DNA of 64,000 nt from Mugil cephalus (GCF_022458985.1 NC_061772.1:28331501-28395500), one strand, 5' to 3'. Counted from the stretch's first letter, positions 25,925 through 52,860 are shown. Program-made: numbers and translations. The notes: generated from the sequence alone by a model not told the origin.

Positions 25925-27891
25925 TATTTATTGATGATGTAACTGATGATGGTAACAGCAGAATGGATTCTGAAGTGTACAGAAACATTTTGTCTGGCAA
26001 TTTATAGGGAAATGCATCCAAACTAATCAGGAGGAATTTTATCATGCAGCAGGACAATGACCCAAAGCACACTGCCAACAAAACAAAGGACTTCATCAGG
26101 AGAAAAAGTGGAAGGTTTTAGACTGATGTCAATCACCTGACCTTAACCCAAATGAGCAGCATTTCACCTGAAAAGGAGACTGAAAGGGAAACCCCCTGAA
26201 ACAAACACCTGAAAGAAGCTGCGGTAAACGCCTGGAATTGAGGCCGTCATTGTAAGCAAGGGTTATGCCACCAAATATTAAATGTTATTTACTATAAGAT
26301 TATTTGTTCTATTACATTTGCTCACCTAATGCTGTGGTGTGATACAAACGGTCCTATGTACTAATTTGTTTAACAAATCAAGATGTAAAGACCAGGAAAT
26401 GAAAGCTGACATTCTGAACTCTTGTCTCATACTCATCTTTTGATCTTAAACCCAAATGTTTTCAGCGAACAACAAAAACAAGGTAATTTGCTTTGCTGTT
26501 CCAATACTTTTGGAGGGGACTGTAACTTTCATTATCTACTTAACTGATGTGCCATCTATAACCTGACAATCACACGAAAGCTTTGTTGCACTTTTTGTTT
26601 TATTCTACCTAGCATTGGGTTTCATTCAGATTTAACCTCTTTGCACAATTGCGAATTATTTACTTTTCTGTATGGAATGTATTCAAACCATCAGCACGTT
26701 TCTACTTAAAAAGGCAAAGAGAACCCAATCGAACAAACGTACTTCAAAAGTTACTCAAGATTTGAAGATTTGGAGTTCACTGTATAATTCAGAATTCCTT
26801 GGTCCATCAATGATGACAAATCGTCCTGGCCCAGATGAAGCAAAATAGGCCCAAACAAGAATATTATCGCCCCCCCATTTCATGGATGGGATGAGGTTCT
26901 GAGTTTTACTGTACAGGACTTGTGGGAAAATCTGCTGCTGATGATGTTTTGAGTCATTTTGACGCAGGAATACAAAATGTGGGATATATATTAGAAGATC
27001 AACCTAGTTTCCTTCTGTCCATCCTCAGACTTCTCTGAACTGGAACTGGACCCAAACACAGCACAAAGAAATCTCTTACTGTCTGAAAACAACAAAGAAG
27101 TGAAGGTGGTGAAAGAGAAGCAGCTGTATCCTGATCATCCAGAGAGATTTGATGGATGGAAGCAGCTGCTGTGCACTGAAGGTCTGACTGGACGATGTTA
27201 CTGGGAGGTCCAGTGGAGAGGAAGGGTTTGGATAGGAGTGACATACAAGGGCATCAGGAGGAAGGGAACTAGAGACGACTGCTGTATTGGATGGAATGAT
27301 CAGTCCTGGTGTGTCTCCTGCACACCTCAAGGTTTCACTGCCTGGCACAATAACACACCATCAGACATCAATGCACCCCCACCCACTGACTCCAACCGGA
27401 TAGCAGTGTATCTGGATTGGAAGGCTGGAACTCTGTCCTTCTACTCTCTCCCCCCCAGAAGCTCCTCCAATAGACGGATCCACCTCCACACCTTCCACTC
27501 CACATTCACCCAACCCCTCTACCCTGCTGCTGGTTTTGGACAAAATCATGAGGATGGTACAGAGTCCCCATTCTTCCAGTCTTCAGTTTCTCTGATTCTG
27601 ATGTAATGAAGGTTACTTCCTTGGTAAAAAACAAAACAAACTAAGAGTAAGAGCTGTAATAGAGCTGAACCTTAAAAGATAAATCTCTGCCTGTTTGTGG
27701 ATGCGCAAAGAACTATTTACAACACTGATACAACTGCAGGTGCAGTCAAATAGCATTTTATTTTTCCAGAGTCTCAGAGGACTTAATGCAACAGCACGGT
27801 CACCTCTCATAACCCAACTAGACCATCTCATGCAGGGTGAGAAAATACAGAAGCTAGTTGTAAATAAAAAAAGGTCATGTTAAATGTTGTG

Positions 27892-27897
27892 AATAAA
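27892..27897 (+). promoter_or_regulatory. Candidate poly(A) signal of unit B
   Basis: AATAAA ~290 nt past the B30.2 stop. Assigned by position. Confidence 0.4.
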
Positions 27898-28509
27898 ACT
27901 TTACAAACAAGTAAAATGTGCAGGCAACGTTGAAATCATAGGAATAAATATATCTTTTGTTTTTTTGGTTAACCCTGCCTAATCTGCAGAGCTTTTTGCT
28001 CCATAGTACGGAAGTTTTCATTAATGTTCTTTAGCTTCCTGCGGCTCCTTCCCCTTGTCTCTGTATTTTGGTCCTACCGCTTTCGCAACAGAGTCCACAA
28101 AACAACAGGAAGCAGAGTTACATATTTATCTCCATATTTGCGCACTAATTTAAATCTTACTTCTGACTTCTTGGAGATTTAATACTTGCCCAATTTATTT
28201 CACTTAAAATTCAGACGTTTTTATACTGTATATCTATTATCATGTCATCTTGTTCAACTCCTCTATCCTGCTGTTGGGTTTGGACAAGGACATGAACGCA
28301 AAGTTGTCAAGCTCAAAGTAAAACAGCATTTTGTATTGTTATTGATGCTATATCAATAATTTGAATTGAATTTTACCTCTCTAGAGCCTCAAAGGACTGC
28401 AACAGCATGATCATCTCTCATAATCTCTTCAAAGTTTTTCAGGCCAAGGACCCCCAAACTGACTGAGAGATTAAGTAGGAACCCCCTACTAATGTAATTA
28501 TTAACTCGG

Positions 28510-28582
28510 CTAGTATATTATATTTATATTATATTATATATTCATAATATATATATATATATATTATATATATATATATAGG
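28510..28582. repeat. AT-rich simple repeat
   Basis: Runs of TATAT and AT dinucleotides, interrupted. No coding content. Confidence 0.7.
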
Positions 28583-29264
28583 CATCGGTTGCCTTGGTGG
28601 TTGTTCTCATGAGAAATTTCTCCATTTGTGTTTGGTTGTGAAATAGCTTGTATGTGTTTTTTTTCCAGTTGTGTTTTCAATAAAGTTTATGATTTAACGA
28701 TATGTATGCGTGGCTATGTAGAGAGAGTATACGGGGCTAATCAGAGTTGGGACTTAGACACTATCTTTAATACACAATAATAATAATGTATACTATATTG
28801 ATCGCAGAAGGGAAAGTCTGTCCTGCTGTTTGACCCATCCATTTGTTCACACAGTAGTGTGTTCAGTTTGAGCAGTGGGCGGCAGCCTCAGGTGGCTGCC
28901 ACACCACAGCCTGATGGCGCTTTGGGATGGGGGATTGGCTCACATCAGCCCCCGCTGCTCGTTGAGGAACTGCAGAGTAATACTTGCTTTCATGTCAGTC
29001 TCCAAAACATCACAAAACTAGATTTGTCGCTAGTCGTTTTTGAGGGAAAAGGGCGCTAAGAGGATTTGGACAGTCTCTAGATTTAGCGAGAAAGTAGGTT
29101 GGTCACACTGCAGTGTGGAGCTAGTAACAGTTAACTTATATTCCTCCTCCTCTGCCCATGTATTCACACAGTGATAAACATCAGGAGAGAGGCTAAAACC
29201 TCCGGTAACACAGAGATGATCACACATCAGGAGATGTGTGTTTGTCTGTTTGTATGGCCATCTT

Positions 29265-29496
29265 TGTGAAGACACTCATTGGCATAAAGCATTCCCTAGC
29301 TCACCTTAATGCTAACCCCTAACCTAAAAACAAACCCTAACCATAACTTAATTGTAACATTTATCCTAAAACTGAGTTTTAACCTTCAAAACAGCCAAAA
29401 AAGTGAGGACCGACCAAAATGTCCTCACTTTACACAGATGCCCTCAATCTGATGGTATAAAACTTAAACTGGTTCTCGGAAAGACAGCTGTACAAG
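29265..29496 (-). repeat. Second copy of the dispersed repeat
   Basis: Inverted relative to 13,105-13,390. Its reverse complement gives the same landmarks in order: 'ctgtacagctgtctttcc', 'cagattgagggcatctgtg', 'ggtcctcacttt' and 'gctagggaatgctt'. A CA tract adjoins it, as in the other copy. Confidence 0.6.
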
Positions 29497-29516
29497 AACA
29501 CACACACACACACACA

Positions 29517-29551
<35 letters not shown>
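29497..29551. repeat. (AC)n microsatellite
   Basis: About 27 AC units with one GA interruption, at the edge of the dispersed repeat. Confidence 0.95.
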
Positions 29552-29553
<2 letters not shown>

Positions 29554-30558
29554 GCACGCACGCGGCACCAGCATCAAATATAAACATCTGTATTCACTGT
29601 AATAAACTTGATCACCAGAGTATATCTCATTAACACACGGGGATCTGACAGAAAATAACGGAGGGAAACATTTCGACTCAGTCCTGGTCTCTTTCCACTG
29701 GGACACAGACTGTTTCACATTTCCAACACGGTGAGTTAGTCACAGCCTGTCTGGACCAGTCTCGGAGCATCGGCTTCTATCAGGACACCTGAAGCTAAAG
29801 CGAGCTAAAACGTTTTTCTTTTCTTTGTTTCACACAACCTTGAGGAATGAGGTGTAAACGGGAATAATATCAGTGATTATTAAACTGTTGGAGCTGGATG
29901 GCTCATATTGCTGATTGTTTTAGACACCAGAGTGAAGGTAAGAAATATTTCCTGAAGGTTTGATCAGTTGTGTCTCTGCTCTGATGTGTGGTGGACTGAG
30001 ATCAGGGCGTTTAATATTTTCTGAGGTCATGTTCCCTCCGTTATTTTATGTCAGATCTCCATTAAACAGTGGTGTGGTGTAGATGAACTGCTGTGAAAGC
30101 TGTAACTTGGTGAACATAGCAGGTGTGTCTGTGTGGATGAGAGGAGACAGTTGTGCTAATGAGGGAATTGTAGACTACGTTCGTTGACAATTGCCAATTC
30201 CCCATAGACGAAATGAAGGTTGAATATCTGATTGGACTAACTTTTACACAATCACACATATTTTCTTCAGTTACAGTAAGGAACTCGTCTGTGCCTTGTG
30301 ATCTGTTCTGGTTAGACCAGTTTACCAACTTCACAACAAAGTAGGTTAAGGGAAAAAAATCAGACGCACACATGAACCGTCTGGATCCAACAGAGAAAGA
30401 TGATTTTCTGTGGTGTTTTAAATCTTTGACCTGGATATGAGTTTGAAAGGTAAGAATTCTGAACTATACATGTGGATTATATGGTGACCTGTTTGACTGT
30501 GTGTGACATGCTGCTGATGGAGGTGATAACGATCCAGTTTATCTCTGTAAAGGTGTGC

Positions 30559-36904
<6,346 letters not shown>

Positions 36905-38790
36905 TGAAGGTTACCTCCTTGACTCTCAGGACAGACTGAGATAAACAGATCCAAGCTGTAATAGAGCTGAACCTTGTAAAGACAAATCTCTGGCTGTTTG
37001 TGGATGAGCAAAGAAATATTTCCAAGACAGAATTAATGCAGCTAGAGGAGCAAAGTTATGAAGTGCAACATAAAATAGCGCTTTACCTCTCCAGAGCCTC
37101 AGAGCACTGGATGCATTATCCTCACTAGGGTCATTGGGGTTGCTGTAGCCTATCCCAGCCGTCATCGGGTGGGGTTGCCAGTCTATCACATCACAACCAT
37201 GTCTTTGGAGGGTGGGAGGAAACCCATGCAGACAGTTTCAGGAGGTCACTCATCTCCACTGCCATCAAATACACAATTCTAACTGTCAGCGGTCTAATGG
37301 TTAATGGCTTGGCTGATTGCACTGACTGTTGCGCCACTGTCTGTATATCTCATGTCTGTACATAAATGCTTGTGTATCCCTATATGTAAAATGGACTGTA
37401 GATTGGACTGTATATATATATATTTGTAATTCTTACCACCTATTTCTTATCCTTATTCTATTTTTATTTTTTATTATTATTGTTACACATACATTTATAT
37501 ATTTAACAAAATTGAAAAATAAAGAATAAAGCTGCACTGTTTCCTAGGAACTGAATGGGCTCTTAGCCAATTGAGGGGAACCTGACAGGGTCAGTGTGTA
37601 ATATTCAGCCTTGTGATTGGCTCAGCAGTGATAGGGGCGGGGCCTACTGTGTACAAGAGGCGTAGGTGAGCTGTTGATCCTTCAACTAAAATATGTTGAA
37701 TTCATGTTAATGTGTATTTAAATAAATTGAAATGTGTGAGGGAAAACTGTGGGTGGAAATTAAAAAAATGGAATGTATGTAAAAAAAATTGTCTAATCAA
37801 CCAAAGATTTTGCAGCCCCCATGCAGTACGTCCACGCACCCCCTAGGGGTCCCAGAAGACCTGTAAATTAGACCAGTGATTCTCAGCCAGGGGACTGTGG
37901 ACCCCTAGTGGTCTAAGGTGTAATTGCAAGGGGTCCATGAAAATAAAATATGCTTTGAAAAAGATCATGACATTCATAGAAATAGGATTATTTTACTCAA
38001 AATATGCATGGGGTCAAGGATCCCAAAAAGGTCGAGAATCACTGAACTAGATCATTTCATAGTGGGTGAGTGCTCACCAAAATGAAGAAACTCTAAATAC
38101 TTGTAAATAATAAAGTCGTTTGAAAGTTGTGAATGAAACTTTCCTACCAAGTGTAAAATGTACAAGCAGACAGTAGAGTTGAACTGACTTTGAAGTCTTA
38201 GGGTAAATCATCCTGGTTTTAGTCAACACCCTGCAGCGTCGAAGTTGTGGAGAGTTTATAGAGGTCATTATGGTAATAAAAGCCAGATGAAATAAGGGCT
38301 TGTATGATAATCTGTACGTGGAAGTTGTTTGAAATCCAGACTGGAGCCAGATTGTGTTGTTTGTTCAGGATTAATGAGCTGGAATCAGTCCAAAGACTGA
38401 AACCTGAACTACTAATCACATGTAAAACAAAATGTTACAGTTATAAAGGAATGTGCAACAACCCTGATATTTATTAAAGTCAGAGCAAGACGTCTTAGAA
38501 ACTACTTACTAAAAAATAAATAAAAAAATAAAAATAAAAAAAAGGGCAAGTGAGGAAAAAGACAATAAATACATTTTGTCTTGCTCTTCTTTTCTTTCAG
38601 GTTTTATAGCCTACAAAATAAAATGACATTGGATCATTCATTTAAACATTTGTGAATCTGATAAAGGCTGACAATATACCATAGGTGAAATGAAGGTTGA
38701 TTTGTTTTTGGAACAAACAACAAATATCTGATTGGACGACTTCAATAACACATTTCCTTCAGTTACAGTAAGGAAGTCATCTGTGCCTTG
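36905..38790 (+). other. C-D spacer
   Basis: No gene. Paralogous in order to 15,540-16,900 (A-B spacer). Contains a short hAT-like MITE and the upstream region of unit D, whose noncoding first exon ends at 38941. Confidence 0.65.
37874..38044 (+). mobile_element. hAT-like MITE, short variant
   Basis: 171 bp with inverted ends 'cagtgattctcagcc' and 'ggtcgagaatcactg'. Flanks 'aattagac' and 'aactagat' form an imperfect 8-bp target duplication, as expected for hAT. Same locus in the duplicated spacer as the copy at 16,243. Confidence 0.7.
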
Positions 38791-39053
38791 TGATCTGTTC
38801 TGGTTAGACCAGTTTACCAAGTTCACAGCAAAGTAGGCTAAGGGAAACAAATCAGACGCACACACAAACCATCTGGATCCAACAGAGAAAGATGATTTTC
38901 TGTGGTGTTTTAAATCTTTGACCTGGATATGAGTTTGAAAGGTAAGAATTCTGAACTATACATGTGGATTATATGGTGACCTGTTTGACTGTGTGTGACA
39001 TGCTGCTGATGGAGGTGATAACGATCCAGTTTATCTCTGTAAAGGTGTGCACG

Positions 39054-46770
<7,717 letters not shown>

Positions 46771-48026
46771 GAAAGAATGTTACCTCCTTGTCTCACAGGA
46801 CACTGAGATCAGCATATCTGAGCTGTAATAGACTTGAAACTTTTAAAGACAAATCTCAGCTTCACCTCTTCAACAGAGCCCACAACACAACAAGAAGCAG
46901 AGTTCAATATTTATCTGCATATTTGCACTCTTGAAGATTTGATACTCGCCTAATTTATTATGCTATATATATAATAATCTATATTTTTCTTTGTCATCCT
47001 GTTGAAAAAAATAAAAATCAGCCTTTGTCTGTTGTCTGTTGTAGTTACGATGCATGGGGAAAGACATTGGTTGCGAAACCTCAAAGGCAAAAACTTTTAC
47101 AGAGAAGAAGGCTGCACATCAACAATTCGTTGGTGAATTTCATAGAAAAGACTTCAGAGTTAAACAACTTTGTTCTTTTTGTTTTTCTTCCTAGCAACAT
47201 TATCCTATCATATAACAAGCTGTGAATTACTATTAGTACTGTTCTTGATTTACATAGCCTATACATGTGTTATATGTATATCAGTATTGATAAACTTGTG
47301 TGTTTATGTTCAGTTTTGTTGACACTGACCTTGTTGCTGTGGTTGAAGAGTGTGAGGTTTTTTTGTCCTTGATGTCAGTTAATGCACCATGCCAGACAAT
47401 AGTTACAGTAGAGTGGAGAGTTTGCCGAGTGAGATCCGCATATCAGCGTCAAACTGACAGTGTTTATAGCGTTGACATAGGCGATGGCCGACAATAACGG
47501 CAATTAGTGGCACCAGTATCTGGTTCTTACAGAAACAAGTCAAGCACGTTTCTTAGGGGTTTTACCCACAGAGTTTCCTACTTACACCTCAACTTCCCAC
47601 CAGTCTTCCAGAACTGAAGAAGCTACTCGAATCCGAACTCGCCTGTTGAATTACCATGACCTGGATGACTGAGAACCTTTACAGTCAGAATCTTCAATAA
47701 ACTTGCAGAAAAACCTCCTTAGTTTCCTTTGTGTGAGACACTACAAAATGTATTTGGTTCGATTTTCACCACATATTACTTCATGTTGACCTTTTCTCCA
47801 AAAGATCTCAAAGGACGACAGGTTAAAAACAAAGTAAACAAACAAACAAAAAAAAAACATCTCATTTTCGGGAAAGAGAAGTGAATCAATAAACCAAATG
47901 TTATGCTAAAAGAAATGTCTTAAGAACCTTTATTTAAAAGAAATAGTGGATTGGGGGTCCCCATGTCCATGGATGCATTGGTGTGTAACGAGGGAAACCT
48001 TACTCAATCCTGGTGGGAATGGGAAG

Positions 48027-48300
48027 CTAGTGGAGTGAGTGGAATATGAGGGTAATGTGCTCATGTTTACACTCTCTCATCAGGTTTTGGATGTACTGGA
48101 GCCTCTGCAGGCTCTTGCTAGGGATCCCGATGAGAAGTGTGTAACAGTAGTCCAGTTTGGAGGAGACAAAGACATGGACCATCATCTGAGAAGGAAAGGG
48201 ACGGCGTTTGGAAATGTTGTGGAGAAGATAGAAGGACCTCTTGCAGAGGTGGTTGATATGGGATTCAAAGTTGGGTTGGGGGTACATTTTTACACCAAGA
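48027..48300 (-). mobile_element. L2/CR1-like LINE fragment
   Basis: The minus frame reads NFESHINHLCKRSFYLLHN, FVSSKLDYCYTLLIGIP and LQRLQYIQNLMRE. These are the conserved reverse-transcriptase C-terminal block of fish L2-type LINEs (LDYCNSLL.. SLQKLQYIQN). 5'-truncated, and cut off shortly after the conserved block. Confidence 0.8.
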
Positions 48301-48379
48301 TTTGACTGCTGATCAGAGAGGGATACCAGAGCCAGAGAACTTGAAGCTGGTTATGGATGATAATAGAGTCTGCTGATCC

Positions 48380-48600
48380 CACTATTGATCAATCAATCAA
48401 TCAAAAACCCTTTATTGTCACTTGTACAATTACCAGCGAAATTAGCCATCAACCTGTCCATACATATACATACACTTACGGTGGGGAAGACAGGACAGGA
48501 AGACAGGGATGGAAAAGAGAGATGCAGAGTGATGTGAGGTGAGGGGAGGAGAAAACAAAACACAGTCTGAGTGCCAACAGCTCTGTCCACCTCTTCAGTC
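48380..48600. repeat. Dispersed repeat with ATCA tail (tentative)
   Basis: 'aatcaatcaatcaatcaaaa' followed by 'ccctttattgtcacttgtac', a pattern common at the ends of fish SINE/LINE copies. Family not identified. Confidence 0.35.
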
Positions 48601-49462
48601 ATTTAGGGCAGCTTTGTGGGGCTTTGGACAGCTGTCTCTGTTCTTTGATTTCAAGCAAATCAACAGTTTTCCAGTAGCTTAGACATCCACCTGATCAGTC
48701 ATGGGTGTTTGTTTATGCATTTGCATTTGCAGCTTGATCCCTCCTTCGGTTGCCACAGTATATGACAGTCTTATAAAAGAGTCTTAATTGGGCTGTTCAC
48801 ACTTGGTTATTTGAATGTGTTGTCCAGGATCTGATAACACGTAACTGGATGAAAATTACTTTCCTCGCACCTGATATTTTAAATAAACTTGAGAACCGAT
48901 TAAAAGAACTTTGAAAATGCAGATTCAAGATATGAAGTTATATAAGTTATATAACAAGTCCACGCTTAAAACATGCAAATAAACTCAGTTCCTCTATCAA
49001 AGGACATCAACATCAAAGGACCACTATCAGTCTCTCCATCTGTCTTCATCCTATTCCTTCAACACCTCTCATCCCCAAAATAAACTTCCTTGTAGCTAGT
49101 GAGGTGTGGTTTCATTTGTGTGAATGTTCTCGAACAGACAACCTGTCATGTGATTGGAGTAAAACTTACACAATCACATAAATAACATTTTCTTCTTTCG
49201 GTTGTAGGTCTTCCACCAGTTAGACAGGTTTACCAATTACACAGCAAAGGAGGATAAGAAAAAACGAATCACATGCACACACGTAACAAGAGGCTGGATG
49301 GAACAAACAGAGAAAGATTTTCTGCTGCACCTGGATATGAGTTTAGCCGGTAAGAATCCTGAATTATATATGCATTACATGGTTAACCTGTCTGACTGTA
49401 TGCGAACACACTGCTAACAGAGATGATCACAATCTCTATTTATGTATGTAAAGGTGTGCATC

Positions 49463-51280
49463 ATGAATGTTTCTGGTGAGATACAGCAAGGACCTTCTTC
49501 CTCTAAAGCTGCCCTGCGTAAGCAAATTGACGACCAGACAGGATGTGAAAGGTAAGATACTGTTGACTGAAAACAACTGATTTCCAGCTCAGTGATTTTA
49601 CTGATGAACACACGGTGAATTGTTTAAGGTTCAGTTTGTATTTTGAGAGTCCAGGTCTACATCAATCCAACCATGTTTCCATGAGGAGTGACCACTCAAA
49701 AGCTTGAATTCATTCATTCATTAATTCATTCAGTGCATCGATAAAATGTCATTAGAAAGGAAATTAAAGTCTAAGCACTGCATTCTAACAACGCACTATT
49801 TCAACTTTAAGCCTTTTGAGAGATATGTTTAACAATAGAGGGTATGCACGGGATGTCACAGGAAGCTGAAGTCTCCATGGTTACGGCCACTGAGTGAGAG
49901 TGAACATGGAGATTAGCAGCATTAGTTTGAATCATAGGCTTTAATAGCATCTAAATAGTAAAATTATTTGAAAAAAAGGTGAAGAGCTGTTTTGTGATTG
50001 ACTGAACCAACAGATTTGAAAAGCAGTCAGATATATTTTTATAGATGCGTGGGACTGCGTTATGAAGAAACAACTGGAATCCAGGCAAAGAAACCTGGTG
50101 TTGTTGTTCACATTTAGTGTCAGGTAATATCAACCCTTTCATGCACGAATTATGAAAGCCTCAGTCAGGATTTTTTCCCCAAGTGTTTTTATTCATCTTT
50201 AGGTATAAAAAGAACAAATTATCATTTATTTATTTATTTATTTATTTATTTTTTTGACCAATTATTAACTTTAGTGGACTATGTGCAACTTTGACAAAAA
50301 AAAAACTCCCATTTATTATGATAAAAAAAATATTTCTATTTCGGTCCTCTCAAGTGGACATCGTGCATGAAAGGGTTAATTTATGCTGTGTTTTTTGATT
50401 AAGTCATACCTTAAGGTACTGACGTGTGTGGATGTTGTTGTTTAGGTATAGGTACAGCCGACAGTAACTTTTACAGTTCCAATGTGATCACTCCCCGTCA
50501 TTTTTAATGCTACAGTATTGTATGGCTAATGTTACTTCTCAGTAAAGCTCTTTGATTTAGCTACATTTATTATAATGAAATGACCTAAAACTTACTGAAA
50601 CTAAGGCTAACGTTAGCCTTGCTCTTTTACTTAATGAATTTTACAATTACATTCTTAAAGCTGGAGCCATAGTCTCTTTTTTTTTTTGCATAAAAGTAAA
50701 ATGATTAAAATAATCTTCACACTGTGAATCTTGTGATTCTGTATAATGTTTTATCAACCAGCAATGAGTATTGTCCAGAGCTGTAACAGGGAGCAACTTT
50801 ACCAACCTTCCCCAAAAATTACTAAGAACTAAGACGGATTATTGTCCAAAAAACAAACTGATTGTTTTGAATATGTTCATTGTTGGCGCCACTGGAAAGT
50901 ACTGAAAGACAGAGAAACATGATACCTACATAGCAGACATTCATCCTGAGTGACTCAGACAAACATTTGCAAACACAACAAGTTTGTTTTGATTCTTAGC
51001 CTCTACTCTTAGATTCTACAGGAACAACTCATTGACTTTAGCTGTCTGAATGAAAACTGACTGAAACCTGTTGTGTAAGAAGTCAAACAGAGAGTTGGAG
51101 AGATGAGTTAGTGTTGGTTAGGTAACAAACAAGCGGGAGAATGGGATTCCCAAGCTGCCAATTAAATATCTCTTTCTGTTTAGTTTCGATCACACATTCC
51201 CCCTAACCTCCCGGAAGAGGTCAGAGGTCACCAGTCATCAGCATCAGCACCAGCAGAAACATCTGGATTCTAGTTTCAAG
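49463..51280 (+). pseudogene. NLR-C orphan 5' module E
   Basis: A diverged noncoding exon ends at 49349. The leader exon (ATG 49463, exon end 49551) reads MNVSGEIQQGPSSSKAALRK. A linker-type exon at 51184-51280 is phase-compatible and open (FDHTFPLTSRKRSEVTSHQH ... HLDSSFK). Between them, ~49,640-49,700 looks like a decayed repeat exon. No helix, FISNA, NACHT, LRR or B30.2 follows before unit F. Either a gene that lost its 3' part, or an alternative 5' end for F: the linker ends in phase 0, which would join the F helix exon at 55579 in frame. It is more diverged than A, B, C, D and F are from one another, so it is probably older. Confidence 0.65.
50222..50252. repeat. (ATTT)n simple repeat
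   Basis: About seven TTTA units inside the E intron. Confidence 0.85.
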
Positions 51281-52860
51281 GTATAAATGTCCGTATTTCC
51301 TTCACAACTTACAAACATCACTTTTTTTGTTCCCTTATAGATGTAAAGGGAAAGCAACAATTTCTATTTGACTTTGTTTGATTTGTTTTTGTGGAACATG
51401 TTCGAAACTTCCCCTGTAAAAATTCTCCCCTCTTCCATGGAAGAACAGCCACATCCTTGTTCTATTGTCTGGAATGTCTGGAACCTTGACAACCGCTAAT
51501 TGTACTTGGCTGAAATCCAGAAACCAGTTTTCTGTTGTAATACCAAAACAATGAAAGACACAAAAACTGGGCAACTCCACAGTTAGTCCTGTCATTCATC
51601 AATGCTCTAAAAATAGAGCAAAAAAAGCAGACACACTATACACCTGTTTCTGTTGATTAATGTCAACCAGTGCTCGCCTTTCACTAATGGGTAGCCAGTG
51701 AGTTAGTCCTCATTCTTCAAGTAATGGCCTTTATAAAACCTAACCTGTAATAACATGGATAAAGTTTCTGTCTTTTGTACTTCTGGTATATCGAGCCATA
51801 AAGAGAATATTACTTCCCCCAGTGGCCAAACAGCAGAAAACATCACAGAGAAAGACAGAAAACCTTTTCTTTCTGAGCACTACCTGGTTAGTTTGAAAAA
51901 TGCAATTCAGTTTTATTTATTATTATGTCAGTAACAGGGTGGCAGTCTGTTAGTAGGTTGGTTAATTTCAGTTTGCTGATTTCCCAAACGTGTTGCGTGT
52001 GTGTTTTGATAACACCACTAAAGTGTCTAGACTATTTTTTTTTTTTACTTTGAGACAGGATATTCTTAATTTTTGACAATGTTGCTGAGATAAAGGCAAT
52101 TAAGTATTTATTTGATGAATAAAAGGAGCTGTCCTGGTCAAATAAAACACCTGTCTGTCATAGTTTCCAAACTAAAAGGTGTTGTAGGGATGGCGGGGTA
52201 ATCATCCAAAAGATACTTGTAAAGACCAAGACAAAAACATGGAGGGAACTAATGATGGTCCTCTGACACCCGAGGCTCCGACACATGTGTCGTAGCTCAT
52301 GAACTGATTGTATTGAAGCAGTTTGTCAAAGTGTGGTTTGCTTGAAGCAGTGCTTCGGTTTGTCATTTGGATCACTTAGTAGGTGTGAGTTGCTTTGAGA
52401 GTTACAAGTGTTGTATGTTGCTAAAGAGAGAAATATATACATTAGTTCGATAGAATTTTAATTTATGTCTATCCCCGGTGAAAAATTATTGTATTTCAGT
52501 CTGTATTTGTAGAGCCTAAATTCTTAATATTAATTCTTAATTAAGCCGCAATTCTCTTCAGAGTATCAGTGGTACCATATGCATAATGTACTGCCAGTTT
52601 GAAGGTCTACTTTATGACAATGTATTTTTTTTCTTGAGATTTAGACTTATTTCTCAAAGTCCATGATGAATAAAATCTTTTTTCTCATGGGTGGCCCTAA
52701 TACTCTTACCGTAATTACTGTAATATGATACTGTGCAAAAAAAAAGTTGACGCTATACACCAGATGAAATGAAGTTTAATGATATCTCACTTGTTAGACC
52801 AGCCATGTTCATTTGTGACAAGATTGAACCGAACTGATATGTGACCCTTTTACTTCACCT
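51281..52860. other. E-F interval, no gene seen
   Basis: AT-rich sequence without a recognisable exon. The last ~200 bp resemble the unit A upstream region ('gatatgtgacccttttactt'). Confidence 0.5.

Larger units (their letters stand above)
24549..26522 (+). mobile_element. Tc1-like transposon between LRR and B30.2 exons of unit B
   Basis: Terminal inverted repeats 'cagtctcctccaaaagtatt' (left) and 'aatacttttggaggggactg' (right), each flanked by the TA target duplication (24547-24548, 26523-26524). Transposase begins at 25337. A separate ~420-bp element is nested near its left end. The gene's splice sites on both sides are untouched, so the intron is simply longer. Confidence 0.9.
17905..27606 (+). 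pseudogene. NLR-C unit B, NLRC3-like, one internal stop
   Basis: Exons: 17905-17981, 18066-18179, 18305-18418, 19326-19413, 21483-21675, 21963-23748, 23833-24006, 24143-24316, 24412-24458, 27029-27606. All borders are AG/GT and phases close (3345 nt, 1114 codons plus stop). Order: leader, two ~38-aa repeats, linker, charged helix (GLEENIVTFVKQELNR), FISNA (FEGIAPAGNPTLLSQIYTEL), NACHT with Walker A GVAGIGKS and Walker B FDGLDE, two LRR exons, B30.2 (YWEVQW, GWNDQSW, YLDWKAGTLSFYS). One TGA at 22628-22630 replaces the CGA/CGG arginine of the sensor-1 motif WITTRP, at codon 418. This is a CpG-type transition. A third repeat exon near 18,495 has decayed and is skipped. The noncoding first exon ends at 17795. 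Expected role if expressed: cytosolic immune sensor, here truncated within NACHT. It could be a recent null allele, a rare variant or a sequencing error. Confidence 0.85.
27607..30450 (+). other. B-C spacer with 3' UTR of B and promoter of C
   Basis: Contains the likely 3' end of unit B, AT-rich repeats and the CA-linked dispersed repeat. The noncoding first exon of unit C ends at 30449 (GAAAG/GTAAG). Two further donor-like sites near 29,730 (ACACG/GTGAGT) and 29,938 (GTGAAG/GTAAG) could mark alternative 5' UTR exons; tentative. No other gene seen. Confidence 0.5.
46771..49230. other. D-E spacer with LINE debris
   Basis: Holds the likely 3' UTR of D, a few dispersed-repeat fragments and a LINE remnant. 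A frame at 47,318-47,497 is discussed under findings. No host gene can be supported. Confidence 0.5.

Noticed and set aside
29403-29718. Frames across the (AC)n tract
   Set aside because: Low-complexity translation of a microsatellite and adjoining repeat.
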